This document shows, one piece after another, positions 7,794 through 16,440 of a stretch of 24,284 nt of DNA (positions are counted from its first letter, which is position 1; every line of letters starts with the position of its first letter). The stretch lies in contig URBJ01000029.1 of assembly GCA_900546005.1 (NCBI GenBank), positions 1 to 24,284 of the forward strand, given 5' to 3'. The notes under the pieces were generated by a model, which searched no databases, was not told the origin of the DNA, and saw only the letters and a program-made list of their open reading frames with translations. The translations under genes and the position numbers were made by a program. Source of the stretch: an uncultured Alistipes sp. (GTDB lineage: Bacteria; Bacteroidota; Bacteroidia; Bacteroidales; Rikenellaceae).

Positions 7794-8573
7794 AAAAATC
7801 ATTTGTTTGGCCGTCTCGCTTTTAGCGATTAATCGTTGGCGGTAGGCCTCGTCGGCGCAGGTACAGAATTCATAGGTAGGAAGATGTCCGCTTTCGGCCC
7901 GGAGGTCGAATTTCCGCATGACGGCTTCTGTCTGCCGTTCGACGGCTTCGGCGGGTTGGATCAGCTCTACGTTACGGCCGGCGATGATTTGCCGCATGAC
8001 TCCTGCAAGAAAAGGGTAGTGCGTACATCCCAGAACGATCCGGTCGGCTCCCGCTTCGAGCATAGGACGAAGCAGTTTCCCGACGATCTGTTCCGCTTCA
8101 GGGCTCTGTTCCCGATTCTCCTCGACCAGCTCGACGAATCCCTCTCCGACTTGAGCCAGAATTCGGACCCGGTCGGCATAGCGTTGTGAAGTCTCCCGAA
8201 ACAGCCGTCCCTCTAATGTCGCCTTGGTAGCCAGAATGCCGATCACGCCACTCTTCGACGAAAGAGCTGCCGGTTTTACGGCCGGTTCCAATCCGATAAA
8301 CGGAATGGGATAGGTCTTTCGCAGATAGTCGATGGCAACGGCTGTCGCAGCGTTACAGGCGATTACGATCATCTTGACACCCTTGTCGATCAGCCTCCGT
8401 ACGGCATCGTCGACATAGGAGATCACCTTTTCGCGCGGTTGATCCCCGTAGGGGCAATTCTTCCCATCGCCGAGGTAGATCAACGACTCTTCGGGCATCT
8501 TCCGGTAAAGCTCGCTCCATACGGTCAGCCCTCCCAGACCCGAATCGAAAACCCCTATCGGAGCATTATTCAT
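7791..8573 (-). CDS. murI: Glutamate racemase
   Basis: A 260-residue glutamate racemase that converts L- to D-glutamate for peptidoglycan synthesis. The N-terminal IGVFDSGLGGLTV motif (residues 6-18) and both catalytic cysteines are present: Cys73 in ACNAATA and Cys183 in GCTHYPF. The length is typical (about 260-285). The ATG at 8571-8573 lies inside the end of purL, giving an 8-base overlap of the form ATGAATAA, so translation is probably coupled to purL. The gene ends exactly in the -7 element proposed for ftsK. It is the only peptidoglycan-precursor enzyme in the window. Confidence 0.95.
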   Translation of the reverse strand: MNNAPIGVFDSGLGGLTVWSELYRKMPEESLIYLGDGKNCPYGDQPREKVISYVDDAVRRLIDKGVKMIVIACNAATAVAIDYLRKTYPIPFIGLEPAVKPAALSSKSGVIGILATKATLEGRLFRETSQRYADRVRILAQVGEGFVELVEENREQSPEAEQIVGKLLRPMLEAGADRIVLGCTHYPFLAGVMRQIIAGRNVELIQPAEAVERQTEAVMRKFDLRAESGHLPTYEFCTCADEAYRQRLIAKSETAKQMIF

Positions 8574-11500
8574 GGCTTGTCGCTTTTTTCCGTTCGATCC
8601 ATTTGCGGGCGTTGACGAAAGCCTCGATCCACGGTGTAACCTCGTCTTCGGTCCGATTTTCCGGATAGTAGGGCCAGTTCCACGGACGGATGGCCCGTTC
8701 GAGGTGGGGCATCATGGCCAGATGACGCCCGTCGACCGAACAGAGGGCTGCGGCGTTGTAGTCGCTGCCGTTCGGATTGGCCGGATATTCGGGATAGAGG
8801 TACTTCATCGGAATGTTGTAGCAGCTCTCTTCGTACGGGAGAGAGAATTTACCCTCTCCGTGTGCAATCCAGATGCCGAGTTTGCTACCTGCCAGCGTTT
8901 TCAGCATGACCGAATCGTTCGGTTCGATGGTGACTCCGACAAAGGTCGATTCGAACTTGTGGCTGTCGTTGTGCAGCATGCGGGGTTTATCTTTGTGGCC
9001 CGGAGTGATGAGTCCCAGTTCGATCATCAGCTGGCAACCGTTGCAGACTCCTAACGAAAGCGTGTCGGGACGTGCAAAGAAGCGGTCGAGCGCCTCTTTG
9101 GCCTTCGGATTGTAGAGGAACGCTCCGGCCCAACCTTTTGCGGAACCCAGAACGTCGGAGTTTGAGAATCCGCCCGGGAAGACAATCATATTGACCTCTT
9201 CGAGGGTTTCACGTCCGGAGATCAGGTCGGTCATGTGTACATCCTTGACATCCATTCCGGCCAGATACATGCACCATGCCATCTCCCGGTCGCCGTTGAT
9301 TCCCTTTTCGCGGATGATGGCCGCCTTGATTCCGGTCGGTTTTCTTCGACTGGGTTCTATATTCCATTGAGCCAGTTTCCCGGTAAACGATTCGGGGAAG
9401 GAGTAGACGAGCTCCTGCTTCTTGTAGTTGGCAAACCGTTCCGAAGCCTTCTGCGTACCGCTCTGACGGCGGTCGAGCAGGTAGGAGGTCTTGAACCACG
9501 TGTCGCGCAGGTCGTCGATCAACAGCTCCATGTCGAGACCGTTGTGGGTGAAGCTGAAACGGCGTTCTTGGTTCACATCGCCGATCACGTAGGCGTCGAC
9601 GCCCGCAAATTTCAGATCCTCACAAACCTGAATGCCGTTTTCGACTTGCAGCACCAAAGCCGGTTTTTCGCTGAACAGCACCTTGATCGTATCCGGTTCG
9701 CCGAGAGCCGCGAAACTCAGGTCCATGCCGCTGACGTTGTCGGCAAAAGTCATCTCCAGCAACGTAGTGATCAGACCTCCGGCCGAAATATCGTGTCCCG
9801 CAAGAACTTTTCCTGCGTTGATCAGCTCTTGTACGGCGGTGAATGCCTTGATAAAGTAGTCGGCAGACTCGACCGTGGGTACGTTCGATCCGACAAAGCC
9901 CAACGTTTGTGCGAAGCTGCTGCCACCGAGATTGAATGCCGAGCGGCTCATGTCGACATAGACCAATTGGCTCTTGGTATGTTTCAGTGCAGGGGATACG
10001 GATTTCCGAATGTCCGAGACTTCGGCTGCTGCGGTGATGATAACCGTTCCCGGTGCATAAACCAACTCGCCGTCACGGTATTTTTGGGTCATCGAAAGAG
10101 AGTCTTTACCAGTCGGGATGTTGATCCCGAGAGCCTGAGCGTAATCGCTTGCCGCTTCAACGGCGCGATACAGGCGGGCATCCTCTCCCTCGTTCTTGCA
10201 GGGCCACATCCAGTTGGCACTCAACGATACGGAGTGGATCCCTCCGTCGATTGCTGCGAACACGATGTTGGTCAGCGCTTCGGTGATAGCCAGAACCGAA
10301 CCTTTGGCTGCATCGGCCAGTGCGGCAGCCGGAGCGTGTCCGAGGGAGGTTGCGATTCCGTGATTTCCTTGGAAATCGAGAGCCACTACGGCGCAGTCGT
10401 TCAGCGGTAACTGAATGCTACCGGTCGTTTGCTGCATGGCGATACGGCCCGTCACCGAACGGTCTACCTTGTTGGTCAACCAATCCTTGCAGGCTACACC
10501 TTCGAGTTGGAGCACGTTCTGCAGATATTTAAGCAGGTTTCCGGCCTGATATTCGGGTTCTGCAAAGGTTTCCTGTACCGTATGGTCGTTCATGATCGTA
10601 CGCGGAGCCTTGCCGAACATGTCCTCGAGTTTCAGGTCGATCGGTTTTTCATTCGTCTTGTGGTTGACGAAGGTGAATTGCATGTCTCCGGTCGTCTCTC
10701 CGATAACATAGAACGGGGCCCGTTCGCGTTCCGAAATCAACCGCAACTGCTCGATATCCTTCTTGTCCATCACCAGACCCATACGTTCTTGGGATTCGTT
10801 GCCGACGATCTCCTTGGCACTGAGTGTAGGATCACCGATCGGCAGGCACTCCATGTCGATCCGTCCTCCGGTTGCCTCGACCAGCTCGCTCAGACAGTTG
10901 AGGTGGCCTCCGGCTCCGTGGTCGTGGATCGAGATGATCGGGTTGCGAGACTCTTCCGAGACGGCGCGGATTGCGTTGTAGACCCGTTTCTGCATTTCGG
11001 GGTTCGACCGTTGTACCGCATTGAGCTCGATGGCTCCGGCATACTCTCCGGTGGCAACCGACGAAACGGCACCACCGCCCATTCCGATGCGGTAGTTGTC
11101 ACCGCCCAACAATACAACCTTGTCGCCGGGTTCGGGTTCGTCCTTGATGCTGTCCTGCTTGCGGCCGTATCCGACACCCCCGGCCTGCATGATGACCTTG
11201 TCGAATCCGTATTTCTTCCCGTTTTCGAAGTGCTCGAAGGTCTGGAGACTTCCGCAGATCAGCGGCTGTCCGAATTTGTTACCGAAATCGGAGGCACCGT
11301 TCGAGGCTTTGATCAGAATATCCTCCGGCGTTTGGTAGAGCCAATCACGGGCTTCTGTCTGTTTTTCCCACTCACGGCCGCCGTCCAGACGGGGATAGGC
11401 GGTCATGTACACGGCGGTTCCTGCAATCGGGAAGGCACCTTTACCGCCGGCGATCCGGTCACGGATCTCACCTCCCGTACCGGTTGCTGCACCGTTGAAG

Positions 11501-12267
11501 GGTTCGACCGTTGTCGGAAAGTTATGGGTTTCGGCTTTGACCGAAATAACACTTTCGAAATCGGTGATCTCAAAGTAGTCCGACGTGTCGTGACGTGCCG
11601 GTGCGAACTGCTCGATCTCGGGCCCCTGTATAAAGGCACAGTTGTCTTTATAGGCCGATAGAACGCGGCCCGGATGCTCTTTTGTGGTCTTTTTGATCAG
11701 CCCGAACAGCGTTGACTCTTTCTCCTCTCCATCGATGATAAACTCTCCGTTGAATATTTTGTGGCGGCAGTGTTCCGAATTGACCTGCGAAAAGCCGAAT
11801 ACCTCGCTGTCGGTCAACTTCCGGCCGAGTCGACGGCTCAGCTCTTCCAGATAGGCGATTTCGTCTTCGCTGAGGGCGAGGCCTTCCTGTTTGTTGTAGG
11901 CCGCCATGTCATCGATATAGATAATCGGGTCTGGCTTCTTGCTGATCGTATAAACATCCTGATCGATCGTATGGTACTTTCTACGCAACATCGGATCGAA
12001 GGGAGTATCTTCGTTGTCGGTTTCGACAAACTCTTCGATTCGTTTGATTCCTTTCAGGCCCATGTTTTGGGTGATCTCCACGGCATTCGTGCTCCACGGG
12101 GTGATCATTTCGCGACGTGGACCGATAAATATGCCCGAGATACTTTCCGCGTCGATGCGGTGTGCACCTCCCAGCAGCCATTGCAAACGGGAAAGCTCCT
12201 CTTCCGAAAACTGTACGGTCGTCTCTACGGCAAAGATCGTGTTGTCTTTTTTGAAAAACAGAATCAT
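8566..12267 (-). CDS. purL: Phosphoribosylformylglycinamidine synthase, large fused form
   Basis: A 1233-residue large-type FGAM synthase, step four of de novo purine synthesis: it converts FGAR, ATP and glutamine to FGAM. The linker/AIRS-type part contains FGFSQVNSEHCRHKIF near 157-172 and the ATP/metal-binding segment NGAATGTGGEIRD at 258-270. The C-terminal class I glutamine amidotransferase has the nucleophile in GVCNGCQ (Cys1075) and a His-Glu pair in PHLER (His1188, Glu1190); many relatives have PHPER, so the Leu is a mild variation. Length and domain order match the gamma-proteobacterial/eukaryotic fused enzyme rather than the small PurL plus PurQ plus PurS system. The 50 bases between it and the DUF3298 gene hold no clear promoter or terminator. 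Confidence 0.96.
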   Translation of the reverse strand: MILFFKKDNTIFAVETTVQFSEEELSRLQWLLGGAHRIDAESISGIFIGPRREMITPWSTNAVEITQNMGLKGIKRIEEFVETDNEDTPFDPMLRRKYHTIDQDVYTISKKPDPIIYIDDMAAYNKQEGLALSEDEIAYLEELSRRLGRKLTDSEVFGFSQVNSEHCRHKIFNGEFIIDGEEKESTLFGLIKKTTKEHPGRVLSAYKDNCAFIQGPEIEQFAPARHDTSDYFEITDFESVISVKAETHNFPTTVEPFNGAATGTGGEIRDRIAGGKGAFPIAGTAVYMTAYPRLDGGREWEKQTEARDWLYQTPEDILIKASNGASDFGNKFGQPLICGSLQTFEHFENGKKYGFDKVIMQAGGVGYGRKQDSIKDEPEPGDKVVLLGGDNYRIGMGGGAVSSVATGEYAGAIELNAVQRSNPEMQKRVYNAIRAVSEESRNPIISIHDHGAGGHLNCLSELVEATGGRIDMECLPIGDPTLSAKEIVGNESQERMGLVMDKKDIEQLRLISERERAPFYVIGETTGDMQFTFVNHKTNEKPIDLKLEDMFGKAPRTIMNDHTVQETFAEPEYQAGNLLKYLQNVLQLEGVACKDWLTNKVDRSVTGRIAMQQTTGSIQLPLNDCAVVALDFQGNHGIATSLGHAPAAALADAAKGSVLAITEALTNIVFAAIDGGIHSVSLSANWMWPCKNEGEDARLYRAVEAASDYAQALGINIPTGKDSLSMTQKYRDGELVYAPGTVIITAAAEVSDIRKSVSPALKHTKSQLVYVDMSRSAFNLGGSSFAQTLGFVGSNVPTVESADYFIKAFTAVQELINAGKVLAGHDISAGGLITTLLEMTFADNVSGMDLSFAALGEPDTIKVLFSEKPALVLQVENGIQVCEDLKFAGVDAYVIGDVNQERRFSFTHNGLDMELLIDDLRDTWFKTSYLLDRRQSGTQKASERFANYKKQELVYSFPESFTGKLAQWNIEPSRRKPTGIKAAIIREKGINGDREMAWCMYLAGMDVKDVHMTDLISGRETLEEVNMIVFPGGFSNSDVLGSAKGWAGAFLYNPKAKEALDRFFARPDTLSLGVCNGCQLMIELGLITPGHKDKPRMLHNDSHKFESTFVGVTIEPNDSVMLKTLAGSKLGIWIAHGEGKFSLPYEESCYNIPMKYLYPEYPANPNGSDYNAAALCSVDGRHLAMMPHLERAIRPWNWPYYPENRTEDEVTPWIEAFVNARKWIERKKATSHE

Positions 12268-12317
12268 ATCAATCAGGATTTATGTGTAGCAATTTTGTAT
12301 TGTTAGTTTTTTTGTAT

Positions 12318-13046
12318 CTATTTGCGAACGATTCGTTTGAGCGCGGGCTCCGCTTCATCATACGGAATGTAATACTCTATTGCTCCGACATTTGGTGGAG
12401 CCACTTCGTCGGGATTGTATTGCATGTATACCCCTGTACTGTCGACGCTGATGTTCTGGGGCAAAGGTAATTCATCTACCGGAACAAACAAAACCTTTTC
12501 CGGGATCACTTTGTCGATCAGATGGCGGGAAAAGTAAGTTTGATTCAACTTTTTAAGGCTCATGGTGTCGGAGATGATTTCGTCTTGTGTCAGAAAGCGG
12601 GTTCCTCCCCGGTGTATGTTGTAGACATAAGTGTTGATGGTTCCGTTGTCATCTCCCGTTTTTTTGTAAATCGTGCATCTGAAAGCGATCACATCGCCAC
12701 ACTCTTTTATATAGCTGTGAAAACGGGTATCGTACGGAACCTGACGGAGGACGGAGTCGCGGTTCTTCCACGCAAGGAGCGAATCAATGGCCTCTTGCAT
12801 CTTCATGTTGGCAAAGCGGGGATCTTCACCGCACATGTGTTTACGAATCAGAAAATCGATTCGGGCATTCACCGAGTCGTAGTTCGGTCCGTCGTAAAAA
12901 AGAGGATAGATGACCTCTGTATAAGTTTTCCCTGAGGTTGTATCGTTTCGCGAGAAGAGTACTAGATTCCACGTAAATGGTTCGTTAGAGGAAGAGCACC
13001 CTATGAAGAGGAACAACGATAAGATGACGGTCAGAAAAATTCTCAT
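12318..13046 (-). CDS. DUF3298 (RsiV-like) lipoprotein
   Basis: A 242-residue predicted lipoprotein with a short signal peptide and lipobox FIGC (Cys17). The mature part resembles the DUF4163/DUF3298 pair found in RsiV-type proteins: a YPLFYDG region and an Asn-rich first half, then a TYVYNIHRGGTRFLTQDEI segment and a late GAIEYYIPYDEAEPALK stretch typical of DUF3298 ends. In Bacillus subtilis RsiV is an anti-sigma factor that binds lysozyme; here there is no cytoplasmic anti-sigma domain and no sigma gene next to it, so only the extracytoplasmic fold is shared. The start overlaps the aroK stop by 4 bases (ATGA at 13043-13046), showing operon membership. Function unknown; a role at the envelope is inferred from the lipoprotein signal. 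Confidence 0.75.
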   Translation of the reverse strand: MRIFLTVILSLFLFIGCSSSNEPFTWNLVLFSRNDTTSGKTYTEVIYPLFYDGPNYDSVNARIDFLIRKHMCGEDPRFANMKMQEAIDSLLAWKNRDSVLRQVPYDTRFHSYIKECGDVIAFRCTIYKKTGDDNGTINTYVYNIHRGGTRFLTQDEIISDTMSLKKLNQTYFSRHLIDKVIPEKVLFVPVDELPLPQNISVDSTGVYMQYNPDEVAPPNVGAIEYYIPYDEAEPALKRIVRK

Positions 13047-13579
13047 AAATTCTTGGAATTAGATATGTGTTGGAGGTAGCGAACGATGTGATCGGCAATA
13101 TACTCATCGGAGACTCCGTCGCATTGAATGATCAGTTTGGCCTGCAGATAATAGGTTTCCCTCTTCTCGACATTGGCGCGAATGAAATCGATCAGTTCCT
13201 CTTGGCTTTTGTCCTGCAGCAACGGGCGTTTGGCTTTGCCGTGCTCGAGTCGTCCGGCAAGTTTTTCCGGACTCATCTGGAAGTAGACGGTGACACCGGC
13301 CCGGTTCATGACCTCCATGTTGTCGTAAAAGCAGGGGGCTCCTCCGCCGGTCGCCACGATACACTCTTGTTGTTCTGCTACGATTTCAGCTAAAACCTCC
13401 TTCTCGTGCAGACGAAATCCCTCTTCGCCCTCCGATGCAAAAATCTCCCGGATACTCTTTCCGCAATGCTGTTCGATCAGAGGGTCCATATCCAAGAATC
13501 GCATTTTTAAGCGGGATGCCAGTGCCCGTCCGATGGAGCTTTTCCCGCAACCCATGTAGCCTACTAAAAATATGATCAT
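13043..13579 (-). CDS. aroK: Shikimate kinase
   Basis: A 178-residue shikimate kinase that phosphorylates shikimate at the 3-hydroxyl in the chorismate pathway. The P-loop GYMGCGKSS is at residues 7-15, the substrate-binding DMD follows a few strands later, and the GGGAPC segment matches the GGG shikimate-binding motif. An RPLL segment in the lid region (KAKRPLLQDKS) is also normal. The frame extends to a TTG at 13612 right behind the parC stop, but the ATG at 13579 starts immediately at the first beta strand, as usual for the family, and is preferred. It lies between parC and a lipoprotein gene in one minus-strand block, and it overlaps the downstream gene by 4 bases. Confidence 0.93.
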   Translation of the reverse strand: MIIFLVGYMGCGKSSIGRALASRLKMRFLDMDPLIEQHCGKSIREIFASEGEEGFRLHEKEVLAEIVAEQQECIVATGGGAPCFYDNMEVMNRAGVTVYFQMSPEKLAGRLEHGKAKRPLLQDKSQEELIDFIRANVEKRETYYLQAKLIIQCDGVSDEYIADHIVRYLQHISNSKNL

Positions 13580-13612
13580 GGTCTGTCTCTTGTCTTTTTC
13601 GTGTTCGTTCAA

Positions 13613-16420
13613 TTATTCGTTCTTGTCATCCTGTCCGAAAAGATCCATCTGTTTTGATTCGGACTCCTCGTCGTCGGTACCGAATGCTACGGAGTCGCCT
13701 GCCATAAAGCCCATTTTCGGTGAGGTCGTGTCGCTATTCGGTGTAGTGGCGTTTGTCTGCGTGGAGCTCTCCGGGTCGGACATATCTTCATCCGGTTCGC
13801 TTCCTGCTTCTTCGGGACTTTCCTTCTCGAGCGGTTCGACAAAGGCGATGTGCGCAATCTCAAAAGTAGAAAGTCGCTTCCCTTTGGCCCGATGACTTTT
13901 GACCCCGATGAAGTTCTCAACATCGATCCGATCCTCCGGACGGTTGACATGAGCTCCGCCGTAGGTGACGGCGAGTTGAGGATAGCGATCTTCACTGACG
14001 GCAATCAGTTTGTCCCCCGAAGCCTCGTCGACAAAGCTTTGCATGCGGTCGCTGGGCTCGGCGGTGAAACGTTTCAGGTAGTAGTAGTTTTGGGTATTGT
14101 CGAAATAGACGACGGAGTAGATTCGTTGGCTGTCGTATTTCTCGACACGGATGGTATCTTCTCCGAAATGGAGCCCCAGATCGAATCCGATCGTATAGTA
14201 GGTTCCTTTCGAGGAGAAGACGATCAACCGGTCTCCGCCCACGAATTCTCCCAGCAATGAGCCGCGCCCTTCCGTATTGAGTTTCCGGATCTCATCGTCG
14301 TACCATGCGTTCACGCCACCGAGAGTCGAGGTTCCCCGCTCCTTGAGTACGATTTTGTGAATGGCATACCGCGAGAACAGATTCCCTTGGGACTGCCTTC
14401 CCTTGATGGCAAGGTCGCCGAAATTCAGGTCGACAATGAGCTTTTTCAGACGGGGCCTCGGCTTGAAGTAGATCTTCAGTACTTCGGCCTCACCGTTCGA
14501 ATTGACGCTCATGTAGAGAATTTCGCTGCGGGGTGTTCCGCGGGTGATGTCGTACTCGCGATCGCGGGTAATGCTCTTGATCGCACACCGTTTCATCATG
14601 ATCGGGCCGTTTCGGCCGTCGCGGTAGAGGACGTTATAGATGGTCCGTTCGTCGTTCTTCTTGAAAACCCCTATATAGTAGATGTTTTTCGCAAAAAAGG
14701 CTTTGTCCGTAACCTTGGTAATGATGTATTTACCCTCTTTGGTGAAGACGATTACGTCGTCGATGTCGGAGCAGTCGCAAACGAATTCGTCTTTTTTCAT
14801 CTGGGGTCCGATGCCGAAGAAGCCTTCCGCACGGTTGACATACAGTTTGGCATTGGCTACCACCACTTTCGTAGCTTCGATCGAGTCGAACGTTCTCAGT
14901 TCGGTTTTCCGATCGTGCCCCGGCCCATATTTAGCCTTGATACGTTCGAAGTAGGCGATGGCATAATCGGTCAGGTGGGCCAAGTTGTGACGCACCTGTT
15001 CGATCTCCGATTCGATGTTTTTGATGTGCTCATCGGCGCGGAAAGAGTCGTAGCGCGAGATGCGGATCATCTTCAGCTCGGTCAGCTTGATGACATCTTC
15101 GCGCGTGATGTCGCGGCGTAACAACGGACGGAACGGTTGCAAACCGCCTTCGACCGCTTGATAGGCTGCTTCCCGGGAGTCACACTCCTCCATCAGTTGA
15201 TAGATCTTGTTCTCGATGAAGATTTTTTCAAGCGAGGAGAGATGCCAGTCCAGTTCCAACTCTCCCATGCGGATCTCTAACTCACGCTTCAGCAGCTCCT
15301 TGGTGTGGTGGGTACAGCGCCGCAAGATTTCGCGAATCCCGATAAAGTGGGGCTTGTCGTCGATGATCACGCAGGCGTTCGGCGAAATCGAAACTTCGCA
15401 ATCCGTGAATGCGTACAGGGCGTCGATGGTCCGGTCGGAGGATTCGTCGTTGCTGACGTGGATGATGATCTCCACCTTGTCGGCCGTGTTGTCGTCGACC
15501 TTTTTGATCTTGATTTTCCCTTTGTCGTTTGCCCGGATGATCGAATCCTTGATCGATTCGGTCGTCGTACCGAACGGAATCTCGGTGATGGATAGGGTCC
15601 GTTTGTCGATTTTGTTGATTTTGGCCCGCACTCTGATGCTGCCGCCTCTCAAACCGTCGTTGTAGCGGCTGACGTCGGCCATACCTCCGGTAGGGAAGTC
15701 GGGGTAGAGCTCGAACGGTTCGTCGCGCAGACAAGCGATACTTGCGTCGATCAGTTCGTTGAAGTTGTGGGGCAGAATCTTCGAAGCCAGACCGACCGCG
15801 ATGCCCTCTACGCCCTGAGCCAGCAGCAACGGGAATTTGACCGGCAGCGTAACCGGTTCCTGATTCCGTCCGTCGTAGGAGAGCATCCATTCGGTGGTTT
15901 TCGGGTTGAAGACCACCTCTAACGCAAATTTCGACAACCTTGCCTCGATATAACGCGGTGCGGCAGCCCCGTCCCCCGTAAGGATGTTTCCCCAGTTTCC
16001 CTGACAGTCGATCAGCAGCTCCTTTTGTCCGAGTTGTACCAAGGCGTCTCCGATCGAGGCGTCACCGTGCGGGTGGTACTGCATGGTCGATCCGATGATG
16101 TTGGCCACTTTGTTGTAGCGGCCGTCGTCCATCCGGCGCATGGCGTGCAGGATGCGGCGCTGTACCGGTTTCAGTCCGTCTTCGATGTGCGGAACGGCTC
16201 GCTCCAGAATGACATACGAAGCGTAGTCCAGAAACCAGTCCTTATACATGCCGGTCAGCTTTCTCCGGTCGGATTGCTCGCTGGTTAGCCGGTCGTACTT
16301 GTGGTGCGTGTGGGTTAATGCAGGAGTCTTCGCACTGAACTGTTCAGGCGGTGTCGTATCGTCGGTGTGCTCAATATTTGAATCGGTCGGATCGTTGCGA
16401 TCCAGCTCTTTGTCGTTCAT
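13613..16420 (-). CDS. parC: DNA topoisomerase IV subunit A
   Basis: A 935-residue type IIA topoisomerase A subunit. The winged-helix region with HPHGDASIGDALV (116-128) leads to the catalytic tyrosine Tyr157 in APRYIEARLS, which forms the covalent link to DNA. The tower and coiled-coil region runs to about residue 480, followed by a C-terminal beta-pinwheel-like region. The GyrA-box is degenerate (KGRQSQGN), which fits ParC rather than gyrase A. The last roughly 75 residues are acidic and Ser/Thr-rich, probably disordered, and contain QMDLF at 924-928, which resembles a sliding-clamp-binding pentapeptide. At the position equal to E. coli GyrA Ser83 there is Ala121, while Asp125 matches Asp87. 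parE lies 20 bases upstream, as in other Bacteroidota; together they form the decatenating enzyme. Confidence 0.92.
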   Translation of the reverse strand: MNDKELDRNDPTDSNIEHTDDTTPPEQFSAKTPALTHTHHKYDRLTSEQSDRRKLTGMYKDWFLDYASYVILERAVPHIEDGLKPVQRRILHAMRRMDDGRYNKVANIIGSTMQYHPHGDASIGDALVQLGQKELLIDCQGNWGNILTGDGAAAPRYIEARLSKFALEVVFNPKTTEWMLSYDGRNQEPVTLPVKFPLLLAQGVEGIAVGLASKILPHNFNELIDASIACLRDEPFELYPDFPTGGMADVSRYNDGLRGGSIRVRAKINKIDKRTLSITEIPFGTTTESIKDSIIRANDKGKIKIKKVDDNTADKVEIIIHVSNDESSDRTIDALYAFTDCEVSISPNACVIIDDKPHFIGIREILRRCTHHTKELLKRELEIRMGELELDWHLSSLEKIFIENKIYQLMEECDSREAAYQAVEGGLQPFRPLLRRDITREDVIKLTELKMIRISRYDSFRADEHIKNIESEIEQVRHNLAHLTDYAIAYFERIKAKYGPGHDRKTELRTFDSIEATKVVVANAKLYVNRAEGFFGIGPQMKKDEFVCDCSDIDDVIVFTKEGKYIITKVTDKAFFAKNIYYIGVFKKNDERTIYNVLYRDGRNGPIMMKRCAIKSITRDREYDITRGTPRSEILYMSVNSNGEAEVLKIYFKPRPRLKKLIVDLNFGDLAIKGRQSQGNLFSRYAIHKIVLKERGTSTLGGVNAWYDDEIRKLNTEGRGSLLGEFVGGDRLIVFSSKGTYYTIGFDLGLHFGEDTIRVEKYDSQRIYSVVYFDNTQNYYYLKRFTAEPSDRMQSFVDEASGDKLIAVSEDRYPQLAVTYGGAHVNRPEDRIDVENFIGVKSHRAKGKRLSTFEIAHIAFVEPLEKESPEEAGSEPDEDMSDPESSTQTNATTPNSDTTSPKMGFMAGDSVAFGTDDEESESKQMDLFGQDDKNE

Positions 16421-16440
16421 TATAGATGGTTGTTACTTTC

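Noticed and set aside
9235..11661. Two long plus-strand open frames (391 and 410 codons) opposite purL, in the same frame and separated by only 18 bases.
   Set aside because: They lie wholly antisense to a full-length, motif-complete purL. The proteins have no recognisable domain, and long antisense frames are expected from the codon bias of this genome.
12268..12317. Possible purL promoter in the 50-base gap after the DUF3298 gene.
   Set aside because: The best match to TAnnTTTG on the minus strand has two mismatches and no -33 partner.
13580..13612. Eleven-residue N-terminal extension of aroK from a TTG directly after the parC stop.
   Set aside because: The residues are hydrophilic and not part of the shikimate kinase fold, and the ATG at 13579 gives the normal family start.
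14357..15121. 254-codon plus-strand open frame opposite parC.
   Set aside because: Shadow of the conserved ParC coding sequence; no family resemblance.
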